64,000 bases of DNA from Primula veris (GCA_963682055.1 OY821745.1:4967501-5031500); one strand, 5' to 3'; positions 11,402 to 23,425 are shown, counted from the stretch's first letter. The notes: generated by a model not told the origin, from the sequence alone. Program-made: numbers and translations.

Positions 11402-12640
11402 TGGACAGAATTTTAGGCTAGACTATTGAGAATACAGTAACTCTGCTTCGTGATGTGCACAAAGAAGAAATTGAAAACAAATTACGAGTTTTCCAATTGG
11501 TTAGTTAATGTTAAACATGAGAAAACGCTTGTTTATTGATAAATTTTCACAATCTTCAAGTTCAATCATTAGCTATATCTTGCTTATTTACTGTCTCAAC
11601 CTCAAGACACACACTGAAAATGCTTAATCTTGACCTCATTAATCACCTTTAATAATCCCTAGCTTCTAGTTTTCTAACATTTGAAAAATAACTATTTCTG
11701 ATTTTATTCACTCAGTCACAAACTATTTTGAAAGAGTGAGTACCCCAAAAGAGCAGAACAATGTTGCTCTTTGCGCAACGCTGCGCGCTATTTAAAACAG
11801 TGCTATATACGTTTATTCACATTTTTTTCATCAATTTGAGTCTCCTGATGCCGACTCAGTTCCTAAGATGTTACTCAATCTTTGTTGCTTAAATGACACA
11901 TCACAAGGATGAAACTAGCTATTGCCATGTAAGAAATATTGAATCTATATACTACAATCTTAAATCAGTGCACACTAAATGAATGGCCACGTCCCCTTTT
12001 ATATATTGCTAATTCACAAATACCAGAGAAACAAAATACAAGTATAGCCATGATTTAGGTTACAAAACAAAGCATGATCAGTACTACCAGCCAAGTTACA
12101 GGTGATGATCCTCCGATGCATTTGCTTGCAATCCAAGTCGTACACGAGTAAGCTATTCTTACCATTTTTATGATAAAAAGAGTATACCTCACCAAACTCA
12201 GCATAAAGAGCTGCACCTCGTAGACTGTTCTAGTATCATTTTAATGTCCACACTCGCATCGAAAGTCATATTAATTAGTAGAAAGAAGATAAGCAAGAAA
12301 CATTACAACCAAACCCGCATCGATGTGCAAGAAATATTAACACCATTTAGAACTATATCAGATGATAAATTTCAAAAATAATGAAGTAAATGCTTCAGAA
12401 ATAACGTAACAAAGGCACCGTGTTAATGATGGAAAAACAGAAGAGAGACTTACAAATAGCTACATATAGCAACCAAATTAATTAAAAAACCTCATTTATG
12501 TATACTTTTTTTACAATTAATTAGGTACATATACGTATTTACAATTAGCTACATATGTCATAAAAAACAAAAAAATCAACAAAAAAAAATCGAAAAATTT
12601 GAAAAAAATATTTATAAAAATAAAATAAAATTGTAAATAA
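11402..12640. other. Foldback-family interior, right of the CACTA insertion
   Basis: About 1.2 kb without a supportable gene. It matches 44958-46190 closely. The part at 11540-11740 has an inverted relative at about 19080-19250 and a direct relative at about 30690-30840. Confidence 0.6.
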
Positions 12641-12644
12641 TATC

Positions 12645-12775
12645 AAACAGGATTAGACATGATTGAACATGATTAAATATGATTAAACAGAATTAGACAT
12701 ATAATATTGGACATGATTTGATAAGATTGGACAGGATTAGACATAAATGATTAAACAGGATTAGACAGTATCACA
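12645..12775 (+). repeat. Degenerate ~10-bp repeat, GATTARACAT-like
   Basis: A run of GATTAGACAT, GATTGAACAT, GATTAAATAT and GATTAAACAG-type units, about a dozen in all. It is copied at 46198-46315. It is flanked by A/T-rich tracts that are partly complementary to each other (near 12545-12620 and 12785-12860), so the whole block may form a large loop. Confidence 0.75.
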
Positions 12776-13908
12776 CATATTTTTTGTATAAAAAATGTAA
12801 TTTCTAAAATTTTGGTTTTTAATTTTTAAATATTTTTTTCGATTTTTAATGACATATGTAACTATTTGTAAATAGGTTCACAAAATATGTATTTTTTTTG
12901 TAAAATAGTCATCAAATTCAAAACAACCCACTTTTTTGTAAATAAGTTTTTAAATATGTACTAAATTATCATTTTCCCAAAAAAAACATTTACCATATTA
13001 TTGTGTTCCATAAGTGCTATATACAGACAGGATTAACCTTTCATTATAATTGTATCGAAAATTAAGTACGTTACTACGTACAACATTACAAACTAGAAAA
13101 TTAAAAGCCATCATTGAACTTGTTGTTGCTCATATTCTCCTTAAATTTCTTAAACAATTGATCAATATTGTTTCTTTCAAAAAAAAAATCGCTATTGTTC
13201 ATGGAAATGATCACAAATAAGAGATTTAATATAATAGGGTGAAGTGGCACGAACATATATCATTGTTTATGATTTAACTGTGCGATTTCAGACTTTCAGT
13301 ACGTCTTAACAAAGTGATCATTGTTTACGGCGTGTCATAGAAAATAATGATAAACTTGATTGAAATTAATGACATGCCATGAGTATGATCAATTTACAAT
13401 AACTTTCCGTTTCCATAATTAAATCAGACATAAATATATTTGTGTTTCTAAACGCCTATCAAATTGGTCGTTATTCATGGCATTTAATCGAACCTAAATG
13501 ATAAACATGATTGAAATTGATGACATGCCATGAACGCGACCAATTTGGCATAGCTTCGGGACATGTGTTTCCAAATGTCTTGGTCTATCTAAGTGATCGT
13601 TGTTATTGTTGGAAAACATGTTTTAAAACATGGTTGTTCCGAGTGGTCAGGGACCATCTTTCAGTCAATATTCGATGTGACAACTCAGAATTTCTGAAAA
13701 CGTACTCAAATCGTTTGAGTAGCTCATGCGACGAGCTTCGCAACGGTATATCGCATGACCTATTCGGAGAATGGGTGTGAATTATAATTGGCCTCGAAGG
13801 TTGGTACTCGAAAGAGAAAGAAAAGCCAATGCTGGAAAATGGAAAAAGAAATGTGATTTAAACCATGAGGGTTATCCCACATTGTAAAATCAGGAGTGAT
13901 TTTTACAA

Positions 13909-13916
13909 TATAAATA
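13909..13916 (+). promoter_or_regulatory. TATA box of the copia LTR
   Basis: TATAAATA, conserved in the second LTR at 16115-16122. It lies about 95 bp upstream of the G-rich tract and suits the U3/R promoter of the LTR. Confidence 0.6.
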
Positions 13917-14002
13917 CAAGTCCATCACATGTAGTTGTTAAACTATCAAGTCCACATACCCATGAGTGGGTTAGTGTGTACCACACACGCGTTCGCTCGC
14001 TC

Positions 14003-14094
14003 GGGTCTCGGGTATCGGGACTCGGGCCGCAAGCCGCGGGCCTTGGGGTTTGGGGTTTGAGGAATATCTCGGGTCTCGGGTCTAGGGTCTCGGG
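14003..14094 (+). repeat. G-quadruplex-type GGGTCTC repeats in the copia LTR
   Basis: Two sets of four GGG runs separated by 4-base loops lie at 14003-14026 and 14071-14094. The second LTR has an equivalent set with different loops at 16230-16253 (GGG, TCAC, GGG, ACGC, GGG, ACGC, GGG). All are on the predicted sense strand, downstream of the TATA box. Confidence 0.75.
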
Positions 14095-14491
14095 TCTTGT
14101 ACTAAACTGAAAATTGGAGTTTTGTATATTTACAAGAGTAGTTGGGATTTGGGGAATGTCTCGGGTCTTGGGTCTTGTACTAAACTGAAAAAAGGACTTT
14201 TGTATATTTACAAGAGCAGTCCCTAGAGTTCCAGCAAGTTTGAAACTCCAGCAGTAATGGAGGCGGATTCTGGGGATATAACTCCCAGAATTAAATACCA
14301 CAATAATGGCTGCGGCTTCAGAATCCTCTATATGAGGCAGCCTTCCCCTCACATTCAACACACACGAAAATCTCTCTAAAACAGCATATATTTTTTCCTC
14401 ATAGCATATTAGAACCAGAGAGAACCACCCACCAACAGCTCAACCTTGACTCGTCACCAGTTTCCGGCTAGTCATCCGAGACGTTGTACCT

Positions 14492-15189
14492 ACCGGTGGA
14501 TGTCTAGAACCCCAATTGAATTCAACTATAACCTGAAAAAGAATTTCGGTAAGAGTGTGAATCAATTGGAGTTCTCTCGAGTCATAGGCAGTCTCATGTA
14601 TATAATGAATTGCACTAGACCAGACATAGCAAACTCAGTGAGTAGACTGAGCAGGTACACCAGCAATCCGAATGATGAACACTGGAAGGCCATAATGAAA
14701 CTTCTCAGATATATGAGGTTTTCAGCCGATTACGGGCTGCACTATACCATATATCCAGCGGTACTGGAAGGGTACTCAGATGCCAACTGGATATCAGACT
14801 CCAATAGCACAAGGTCCACGAGTGGATATGTGTTTATAATGGGAGGAGTTGCTGTGTCTTGGAGATCCTCCAAACAGACCTGTATTGCAAGGTCAACTAT
14901 GGAATCTGAATTCATAGCGTTAGACTTAGCAACCGAAGAGGCAGACTGGCTGAGAAGTCTTTTGGAAGGAATTCCAATGCGGCCAAAATCTGTTCCCGCA
15001 ATAAGCATGCATTGTGATAGTCAATCAGCTATTGCGCGGGCTCAGGATCATATGTATAACGGAAAGTCTTGACATATACGTCGGAGACATAAATCCGTAA
15101 GGGAATTGTTATCCAATGGTGTGGTATCCTTAGATTTTGTGAGATCAAAGGAAAACATAGTGGATCCATTAACAAAAGGCTTGACTTAA
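14492..15189 (+). pseudogene. Ty1/copia pol remnant: RT C-terminus and RNase H
   Basis: The frame reads from the broken LTR junction into the RT tail, with the [23 protein letters not shown] motif region typical of copia elements. It continues into RNase H: YSDANW with catalytic Asp, [23 protein letters not shown] and [12 protein letters not shown] stop at 15070 interrupts the frame where the family usually has an Arg in the GKS-R-HIRRRH motif. This is consistent with a CGA to TGA change. The frame then continues to a natural-looking end, VDPLTKGLT, with TAA at 15187. The YVDD part of RT, integrase and gag are missing. Confidence 0.9.
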
Positions 15190-15803
15190 GTAGGAGTCGA
15201 GGCGTCATCGAACGGAATGGGATTAAAGCCCATTAAATTGGTGGCCCCCCATAGGCAACCCAACCTAAACAGAATATTTCCTGATAGGTTCAAAGGGAAA
15301 CTGAACTGTGAGGGCAACCGAACAAAGCACTCGGGAATCTGTAGTTCACAGCCCATCTCCGCGATGACAGAGTGATAGACCTGTACCATTGTAAGGGTGA
15401 GCTTGAGGCTCTTAATGATCCAAGTAACTCGACGGTCGAGTAAGGTGAGTCAGGACACCTTCGACTTGGAACCACCTATAACGAGTGTGTAAGGCCGGTA
15501 CCATGTGATGAGCTTGGGCTAAATCACTAGAGCACTCAGTTGAAGTTGCCAAGCCAGTCCAGGCTAAATATGGACAACAACTAAAGAGCCTAGTACGTGG
15601 GTAGAAAGGGCACTGTGCGGGTATCATCCTGGGATACACAAAGCTAAAGGGTTCAAAGCATTTATGCTACCTAATAGCAGTATTCCAGATGAAACTACGC
15701 TACGGCAGGTTCAAGGCGCTCGCTACCTGACCTTAGGCAGTGAACTTTTGCGGTTCTCTTGATTTGAATTTAGGACATGGGCTTTCGAGCCAATTGCATT
15801 CAT
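15190..15803 (+). mobile_element. Copia 3' untranslated internal region
   Basis: Lies between the pol end and the PPT. It has no credible frame; short minus-strand frames here are shadows. Sequences such as GGTTCAAAGGGAAACTGA resemble the 3' non-coding part of several plant copia lineages. Confidence 0.7.
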
Positions 15804-15812
15804 GTGGGGGAT
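15804..15812 (+). other. Copia polypurine tract
   Basis: GTGGGGGAT stands directly before the LTR start TGTTGG, the usual position and composition of a copia plus-strand primer. Confidence 0.8.
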
Positions 15813-17416
15813 TGTTGGAAAACATGTTTTAAAACATGGTTGTTCCAAGTGGTCAGGGACCATTTTTGAGTCAATATTCGATGCGACAACTCAGAATTTC
15901 TGAAGCCGTACTCAAATCGTTTGAGTAGCTCGTGCGACGAGGTTCGCAACGGTATATCATATGACCTATTCGGAGAATGGGTGTGAATGATAATTGGACT
16001 CGAAGGTTGGTACTCGAAAGAGGAAGAAAAACCAATGCTGGAAAATGGAAAAAGAAATGGGATTTAAACCATGAGGGTTATCCCACAATGTAAAATCAGG
16101 AGTGATTTTTACAATATAAATACAAGTCCATCACATGTGGTTGTTAAACTATCAAGTCTAGATACCCATGAGTGGGTTAGTGTGTACCACACACGTGCGC
16201 GCTCGCTCGGGTCTCGGGACTCGGATGTCGGGTCACGGGACGCGGGACGCGGGCCTTGGGATTTGGGATTTGTCTCGGGTCTCGGGTCTTGTACTAAGCT
16301 GAAAAATGGACTTTTGTATATTTACAAGAGCAGTCCCAAGAGTTCCAGCAAGTTTGAAACTCCAACAGTAATGGAGGCGGATTCTGGGGATGTAACTCCC
16401 AGAATTAAATACCACAATAATGGCTGCGGTTTCAGAATCCTCTATATGAGTCAGCCTTCCCCTCACATTCAACACACACGAAAATCTCTCTAAAACAGCA
16501 TATATTTTTTTCTCATAGCATATTAGAACCAGAGAGAACCACCCACCAACAGCTCGACCTTGACTCGTCGCCAGTTTCCGGCTAGTCATCCGAGACGTTG
16601 TACCTTGAGATCGAAGCGCCAACGCAACCAGAAACATCAAGGTGGTTGGGCGAATCTCGGTTAAGGGCAGACTGTCTAACAGTCGCCTCGTCTTTTAATT
16701 TTTTCCTGTTCTTTCAATTCAGTATTTTAATTCCGCAATTTACATTTCTGCATTTTATTTCAGTATTTTAATTTCCTGTACTTAGCTGTAAGCTTTTCAA
16801 TTCTGTTTTACCTTTCTGTAATTTATTTAAAGTATTGTTTTATTCTGTAATTTCAATTCTGTAATTTAATTTTGTAATTAGAATAGTTTTAATTCAGTCC
16901 TGTTATTTCAATTTCAATCAGAACAGTCCGGCTGTTAAGTTTATACTTTCCAGTCCGGTAGTTTCTATTTGTTGCAATTCAGTACATCAGATTATTAATT
17001 AATAATAATCTGGATAACGTTTGCTTTAATTACTATTCAGTACCTACATGTTGTAATCGTTAATTTCCTTTCCAATTCGAAATTAATAAAGATTACACTG
17101 GTTTTGTTTATTTTTGTTTAGTCCTTTATTATTATTTAATTGTTATTTCGTACACGGAAACCAACCGCACTGAGAGTTTTTCATTAAGACTTGAATCCTA
17201 TATTGTAAGCTTTTATAATATCATAATCTGGGTGAGTGCCCCGGAGACGTAGCCTAGTTAGGTGAACTTCGTTGTTAAATGTGCGTGTCATTTATTTCAA
17301 ATACATTTAATTTTTACAAGTTCTGTCCATCAATATACTTAGATTCCAACTGTGGTTGCAACTTCACTTTGAACCTAACTGCAAAACTGCAACTAGAACA
17401 GCGGATAGGAATTTCA
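15813..17416 (+). mobile_element. Ty1/copia 3' LTR, 1604 bp
   Basis: Starts TGTTGG after the PPT and ends in TTTCA at 17416, where the sequence resumes a foldback-family segment (compare 41249). It has a TATA box at 16115, a G-rich block at 16207-16253, and a T-rich part at 16690-16900 with repeated TTCTGTAATTT. The 3' part has the GCCCCGGAGACGTAG... GTGAACTTCGTT context found near the R/U5 end of many plant copia LTRs. The right flank is GTGTA, but the left flank of the other LTR is GTTAT, so the target duplication does not match. Confidence 0.8.
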
Positions 17417-18740
17417 GTGTACTATCTCAAATTGAAATGTAATGAATACTGATCACTTTGATAGACGTTTCGAAACATGTATATATCCGATTCGGTTGTG
17501 GAAATGTGAAGTTATTTCAAATTGGTCGTGTTCATGGCATGCCATCAATTTCAATCATGTTTATCATTAGTTTGATGAAATGCCTTGAAAAAGATCACTC
17601 TGATAGATGTACTAAAAACACAAATAGAGTTACAATGCAAATACCAAATTAATGATTATTTTCATGCGAGTCACCATCTTGGTTCTTATTGGTTGTAAAT
17701 ATCCATGAAAACGGTCAAATATGTAACATTATCAAAGGTTTTTCTTGTCTGTAGAAAATAAATTTAACAAGCAATAAGAACACAAGGTCAAGGTGGTGGC
17801 GTTTAATTTTATAGTATCTTTACATCTGATTTACCGGTCATGACATTCTATTTATAACATTATCAAAGGTTTTTCTTGCCTGTAGATAAAAAAAAAAAAA
17901 AAAACTTTTGGAATTGTAAATGGGTTATAGAGCAAATGAGCAATGATACCAATTTAACTTAAATATATAGTATTTTAAACTTATACACGCATCAGTTACT
18001 TGTCAATTAGCTTAAATATACATAAACTCAAATATTATCTCTCCTATACAAGGAATTAAGGTGATCCCTCATAATTAAAAAAAGTAATTTATTTCTCTTA
18101 TTCTCATTTCTTTATTGTACTCTTTATATAAAAAGTAATAAAATAAGAAAAAAGATGATTTATATATAGTTGTGATAGAGAAATTGATAAGGAAGCCGAT
18201 AATTTGTATAAACCGAAACTTTTCCTTACGAATTGTAAAAGTTTATTTTTTTTTTTACTTTAAATCTGAGAAACATTTAAGTTATTTGATGCGGTTGTTC
18301 TTATCACTTGTTGAATCTTTGAATGGGATATCAAAAAGCTCGTTCCCTCTATGGAAAATTGTTGTTTTTATTTCTTCAACAATAATGTCTTTGGATTCTG
18401 ATCGTAACGGAACAGAAGCCGCTTTGTTCTATTCTCTCCGTGCCATGGGCGGATCCTTCTTTGGACAAGGGGGTCAAGTGCTATCCTTTGGTTTGATTAA
18501 AAAAATATTTTTATATTAATATATGTTTTTATATTGCAACTGATGTATAACTTCCGAGAAACACTAATATGAACCCGGTGCAATATAATTAAGGGTGTAC
18601 CAACCAATAATTAAGAGTTTCTGAAATTTGAACCTTCGTCTAAATATGTAAAGAAGCAAACAAATTACCATAAGACCTATTATATGTCCTAAATTTTTAA
18701 TTCTCACAATCTCAAGTTAAAATTTTGTCCCTCCTTATTT
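17417..18740. mobile_element. Foldback-family segment 'II', copy 1
   Basis: Near-identical along its length to 41249-42825. Contains one hairpin module (about 17520-17600) and two copies of an ATTATCAAAGGTTTTTCTTG motif (17730, 17862). Compared with the second copy it lacks about 250 bp after 18605. No gene is supported, though both strands are open at 18290-18440. Confidence 0.65.
18290..18440 (-). pseudogene. Possible short coding fragment, conserved in both copies
   Basis: The minus strand encodes about 45 codons with mixed, protein-like composition (for example SVPLRSESKDIIVEEIK and TTIFHRGNELFDIPFKD). The plus strand is also open here. The copy at about 42115-42260 keeps both frames. 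I do not recognise a family. The segment ends next to CATGGGCGGATCC, similar to the end of a hAT-like repeat. It may be a captured exon or chance. Confidence 0.2.
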
Positions 18741-19575
18741 TGACTTGAGGATCCGCCCGTGCATTCGTGCTACACGAAAATGAAATAATAATCATTTCCA
18801 TAAAAGTTGTATTCAATAAAATAGCAGATGAGATGAATTCCCAAGAATAGAAAGGTGAAATCTTACTTAAATATGAAAAAAAAAAAAAGGGTAAAACCTT
18901 GCGGTGGCTATTAGATTTCAACAAGAACAAGGGTTTCTGATGAATTATGTTTTTATTGTTTGAAAGTGTGGCAGGAATTAGGTTATTTGTACCCCTTGTG
19001 CCAGCTAGTTCATCCACGGTTTCAACTTCAACACTACAAACTCACTGTCTTTCCACTACATCAATGTTTTGCTCTTTTAGGGTACATGCTCTTTGAAAAC
19101 AGATCGTGACTGAGTGAATGGAATTAGAAATAGTTATTGTTCAAATGTTAGAAAACTAGAAGCTCGGGATTATTTATTAAGGTGATTGATGAGGTCAAGA
19201 TTAAACATTTCAGTGTGAGTGTCACAGTAAATAAGCAAAGATAACTAATGATTAAACTTGAACATTGAAAATGTATCAATTAATAAACAAGCGTTTTCTC
19301 ATGCTTAACATTCACTAACCAATTGGAAATCTCGTAATTTGTTTTCAATTTCTTCTTTGTGCACGTCAGGTAGCAGTAGGTTACTGCATGTTTCATCTCA
19401 CTCTGGACCTCAAAATGCTCAGGACCGGCCGTGTTACTAATATGTATGCTATAAAAAACAAAATGTAATACTCCAGAATTGCTTATCTGCTCAATTTATT
19501 TTGCTAGAAGATTGACCAATCTCTCCTAAACTTGTTACACATGAATTATATTGAGAATTTCATAGTCTACTTGAG
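18741..19575. repeat. Foldback-family mosaic with inverted relatives at 30650-31080 and 33990-34170
   Basis: 18880-19250 matches 30690-31080 in inverted orientation. 19380-19575 matches about 33985-34172 directly. On the minus strand 18880-19017 encodes a short frame (DELAGTRGTNNLIPATLS) whose counterpart at 30940-31080 is also open (VETVDELA then TRGTNNLIPAILS). The origin of this frame is unknown, and no start or full gene is seen. Confidence 0.5.
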
Positions 19576-20065
19576 CAGGGGCTGATGCTAAGAGGAGCAA
19601 GGGGGTCCGGTGCCGTCCTTGCTTGGAATGGTCATTACAAAATATTTTTTTTACAGTTTTATAAATATTTTTGTATTGTTAAATGTTCGTTTATTATTTG
19701 TTGCAATTATGAAACATAGTTCAAATAGTGTCCAAATTGTGGAACTCCTCTTAGTAACCTATATTTTTGTGAGGTTATAGGTTCGATCCTTATCCTCCTT
19801 ATTTATTTCTTTTTTAAGCATTTAGACTTTTATGTGAGAAAGGTCTCTGTATCCTTTCTGTTAAGTTATCATTTAGCCTAATAGTATAATTTTTCAAAAA
19901 CATCAAATTTATAGTATTAACATATAGCTAGATAGGTTATTTAAGCAAAAGCAATGTAAGTTTAAATGACAAAAAAATTTATTAAAATAATTTAAAATGT
20001 TTTGATATGGTTAGTCAAAATGAAACGATTTTGCCCCCCTGGTGAACCTTGAGGATCCACCGCTG
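19576..20065 (+). mobile_element. hAT-like insertion with 8-bp target duplication TACTTGAG
   Basis: Starts CAGGGGCTGATGC and ends ATCCACCGCTG, flanked by TACTTGAG on both sides (19568-19575 and 20066-20073). It is 490 bp, has no frame of note, and contains a GGTTCGATCC motif that mimics a tRNA B box. Stubs of the same insertion remain at 34173-34211, 36161-36555 (inverted) and 42836-42873, next to the same target sequence. Confidence 0.8.
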
Positions 20066-20640
20066 TACTTGAGATATGATCGCCGTAAATACAACTAATC
20101 AACTTTAGAAATATGTGATGTCTTTCAAGTTATTTCAAGATTATTGTTGCCGAAATAGCTTACTTACTCATGACTGTGCCATTAGAAGAAAGAACAGTTA
20201 AATAGAAACCGATACTTCGAAAAAACATTTGACATATTCCATGTCCCTTATTAAATATATTTGATTTTCTTAAAATTTGCAATTAGTTTCATTAGTTGTC
20301 TTTCCAAAAGAAAATATTAGAAAGCCAATTCCGATTCGACAAAGTTCAGATGGACTACTATAAAAAGGGGTGGTAGATTATTCAATTGTCCATCACTTGT
20401 GCATAAGCTCTATCAAAATGATCGTGTTCATGGCATTTCATCCATCTTAATCCCGTTTATTATTATCTTTGATGAAATGTTATGAATTGTTATCACTTTT
20501 TGATAGACGTTTGGAAACACATAAATATCCAATTCAGTTATGCAAATGCAAAAGCTATTTCAAATTGGTCGTGTTGATGACATTTCATCAATTTCAATGT
20601 TAATGAAATGTCATCAACACAATCAATTTGACAGTAGTAC
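20066..20640. mobile_element. Foldback-family terminal arm, copy 2
   Basis: Matches 42874-43440 and, from 20345, also 5413-5700. It includes the TATA-like ACTATAAAAAGG motif near 20355 and two hairpin modules (about 20420-20495 and 20566-20630). Short frames here are shadows of the repeat. Confidence 0.7.
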
Positions 20641-21459
20641 TAAAACCACAAAAAAGTTCAAATGCAAATACCTAATTCATGACCATTTTTCCTGCCAGTC
20701 ACCATCTCGGTTCTTATTTGTGGTGAATTTCCATAAATACGATCAAATACCTAAGAAATTTGAGGAAAAAACAAATTTACCGAGCAACAAAAACCAAGGT
20801 CAAGGTGATGACATTTAATTTTACAACATGTTTTCATCTGATTTTCCAATCTTGACATTCTATTTCTAATAAAATCAAATGTTTTTCTTGTCTGTATGTA
20901 GCAAAAATAAACCTGTGGAGCAAAACAATAACGCAAAAGCTTTATTCCATCATTGACCTAGTGACTTAATTAAAAGATTCTTTATAGATGGAGCTTTGAC
21001 TTCATTATTGGTGAAAATTTTCATCTAAAAATCTTTCCAGGTTCTCTTGTTGTTGAGTTATTATTTGTTCACAACGACGTAGGGTTGTAATTAACATTTA
21101 GCATATATCGCACTTATGTCCTTTCTGCTAGAATGACTTTTGGTGGAAAGAGCGTATGGACATCAAAATGCAATTAATTAGAACAGTCACTGAGGTGCAG
21201 GAATAAGCTTCCTCGTTTACGGCTAATATTCCAAACTATTGCAATTTGAGGTCTCAGAGATTGTACTATGGCTAGCTAGTAAAAAAGAAAGAAAATAGGA
21301 GGATAAGGATCGAACCTATAACCTCACAAAAATATAGGCTACTAAGAGAAGCTCTAACATTTGGACACTATTTGAACTATATAAGTTTCATAATTGCAAC
21401 AAATAATTAGCGATCATTTAAAAATACAACTCGGGTTCTACAAAATCCGGGGCGTGACA
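20641..21459. repeat. Foldback-family mosaic with hAT and LTR fragments
   Basis: 20660-21010 is the inverted counterpart of 34210-34560. 21293-21413 is an inverted piece of the hAT-like element at 19690-19800. 21414-21459 is the terminal 46 bp of the gypsy LTR that is complete at 37759-40084, in the same relation to its flank. No gene is seen. Confidence 0.6.
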
Positions 21460-23425
21460 CCCTCACCATTTCGAAAGGTTCTTAACCGGAGCTCTAACTG
21501 TTAACTTAAATATGTATTAATATTAAACCCAACTTTACACTCAAATATAAATTGGCAATTATATCTGAATGAATGCAGTACAAGTATTCTTACAAAAGAA
21601 TACAGATTTTGTCCAAATTCAGTACTAAGAAGCATTTGCACAGTTAAGTACCAGCAGTTAGTTTTTGCACAGTTAAATACCACGTTCACCACCAGGGTTC
21701 GAACTCTGATGCCTACGAAACAGATTTATCTCCAAATGAGTGTTATTAATTATATAAAAAAAGACAAGAAAGACCTTAAATTATGATTATGTAGAATAAA
21801 TACAAGAAATAGAACACCAAGTTAGCGGATCCTCTCAATTTGATGATGATGAAGAACTAGAATATAATTAAGGATAACAAAAAGTTTAAAACATCATATA
21901 AAATCACCTTGAACCTGTGTCTTTGTTACTCTTTACACTACTTCTCTTGTTTATTCATGGAAATTCACCACAAAAAGAGAATCGGTGAATTGGCAGGAAC
22001 ACGATTATGTTGTAGGTATTTACATAAAATATAATCAGGTCTTTATATATTTCATCGACCCGTTTGTCAAAGTGATCGTTGTTCATAACATTTCATCAAA
22101 ACTAATGATCGCTATGATTAATATTGATGAAATGTCATGAACACGATCAATTTAATAGAGCTTCTCATTTGCGTAAACCAAATCGGACTTATATTTGTGT
22201 TTCTAAACGTCTATCAAAGTGATCAATGTTCATAACATTTCATCAAACTAATGATCACTAGGATTAAGATTGATGAAATGCTATGAACACGATCAATTTA
22301 ATAGAGCTTCTCATTTGCGTAAACCAAATCGGACTTGTATTTGTTTTTCTATACGTCTATCAAAGTGATCGTTGTTCATAATATTTCATCAAAACTAATG
22401 ATCGCTAGGATTAATATTGATGAAATGTTATGAACAATGATCACTTTGATAGAAGTTTAGAAACTCAAATATAAGTCCGATTTGGTTTATGCAAATGAGA
22501 AATTCTATTAAATAGACCGTGTTCATGACATTTCATCAATCTTAATCCTAGTGATCATTAGTTTTGATGAAATGTTATGAACAACCATCATTTTGATAGA
22601 CGTTTAGAAACAAAAATATAAATACGATTTGGTTTACGCAAATGAGAAGCTCTGTTAAATTGATCGTGTTCATGGCATTTCGTCAATCTTAATCCTAGTG
22701 ATCATTAGTTTTGATGAAATGTTATGAACAACGATCACTTTGACAGACGTGTGGAAAACATAGACAAAGATCTAATTATCTTTTTTATGTAAATTTCTAC
22801 AATATAATCGTTCTCATGCCAACATAGACAAAGATCTAATTATCTTTTTTATGTAAAAAGCAATCAATTTGTACAGACTATAAATTTTATAGAGGTAGCA
22901 GTGTAAGAAGAGACAAAGACATGCACAGGTTCAAGATGACAGGATTTTTTTTATAAGATGTTTTTTATTCTTTTATCAATCTTAATATTCTAATTCTTCA
23001 TCATCGTCAAATTGAGCGGATATGCTAATTTGATACTCTATTTTTTGTATTTTTCCAACATAATGACAATTCAAGGCTTTTCTTTTGTGTAGTATGTAGA
23101 TACCAAAAACTTACTTCTGGTACTTGGCTTTGCAAGTGCACTGCATCATTCTTTTTGTGTTTTTGTAAGATTGAAATAGCTTTTATTAAATACATGTTGT
23201 CTAGTTATTTGCTTATGAAGCAAATCAAAATTAAAATTAGAACATACCGCGAGGTGCAGTTCTTAATACTGAATTTGGAAAAAGTCTGTCTTTTTTCTAG
23301 GAATACATGTACTATATTCATTCAGAGAAAATTACCAAATTATTATGGAACAGCTATATTTGAGTGTAAAGTTGGGTTTAATATTACATAGGTTAAGTTA
23401 CCAGTTAGATCTCCAGTTAATAACC
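21460..23425. repeat. Palindrome P1: ~2 kb imperfect inverted repeat
   Basis: The left arm (21460-22391) and right arm (22417-23425) are inverted copies around a centre near 22404. Matched landmarks are CCAACTTTACACTCAAATA (left, near 21527) against TTTGAGTGTAAAGTTGGG (right, near 23356), and CCTTGAACCTGTGTC (21907) against GCACAGGTTCAAG (22924). At the centre there are five hairpin modules: two in one orientation, one hinge at 22358-22451, and two in the other. A 37-bp direct duplication lies at 22757 and 22821. No coding sequence is supported. Confidence 0.8.

Larger units (their letters stand above)
5413..13606. mobile_element. Foldback-family element copy 1 (split by a CACTA insertion)
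   Basis: After removal of the CACTA insert at 7193-11398, this segment is about 3985 bp and matches 43158-47143 almost base for base along its length. The left part (5413-5700) and right part (13305-13606) are inverted relatives of each other and carry hairpin modules (5489-5562, 5635-5692, about 13318-13390, about 13465-13545). The interior holds a CT-rich tract, a 51-codon frame, a minisatellite and AT-rich DNA. No transposase is visible. The left end was broken by the gypsy insertion at 5412 and the right end by the copia LTR at 13607. Confidence 0.7.
13607..14491 (+). mobile_element. Ty1/copia 5' LTR, 3'-truncated
   Basis: Starts TGTTGGAAAACATG and matches the first 793 bp of the full LTR at 15813-17416, up to ACGTTGTACCT. 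It then jumps into pol sequence, so the rest of the LTR, the PBS, gag, integrase and most of RT are deleted. It is longer than its partner because of a local duplication of about 80 bp around 14090-14220. A TATAAATA box is at 13909-13916, and G-rich repeats follow at 13995-14094. Confidence 0.85.

Noticed and set aside
13903..14361. 152-codon minus-strand frame
   Set aside because: It lies antisense across the copia LTR, including its G-rich repeats. The related antisense frame at 16233-16640 has a different end. It is a shadow of the LTR.
19774..19790. GGTTCGATCC motif resembling a tRNA B box (also inverted near 21310)
   Set aside because: No matching A box, acceptor stem or cloverleaf. It lies inside a hAT-like repeat, and the two sites are copies of the same repeat.
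22072..22745. Regularly spaced repeats considered as a CRISPR-like or centromeric satellite array
   Set aside because: The genome is eukaryotic, the units alternate in orientation around a hinge, and they occur in dispersed inverted pairs rather than in a long one-direction array.
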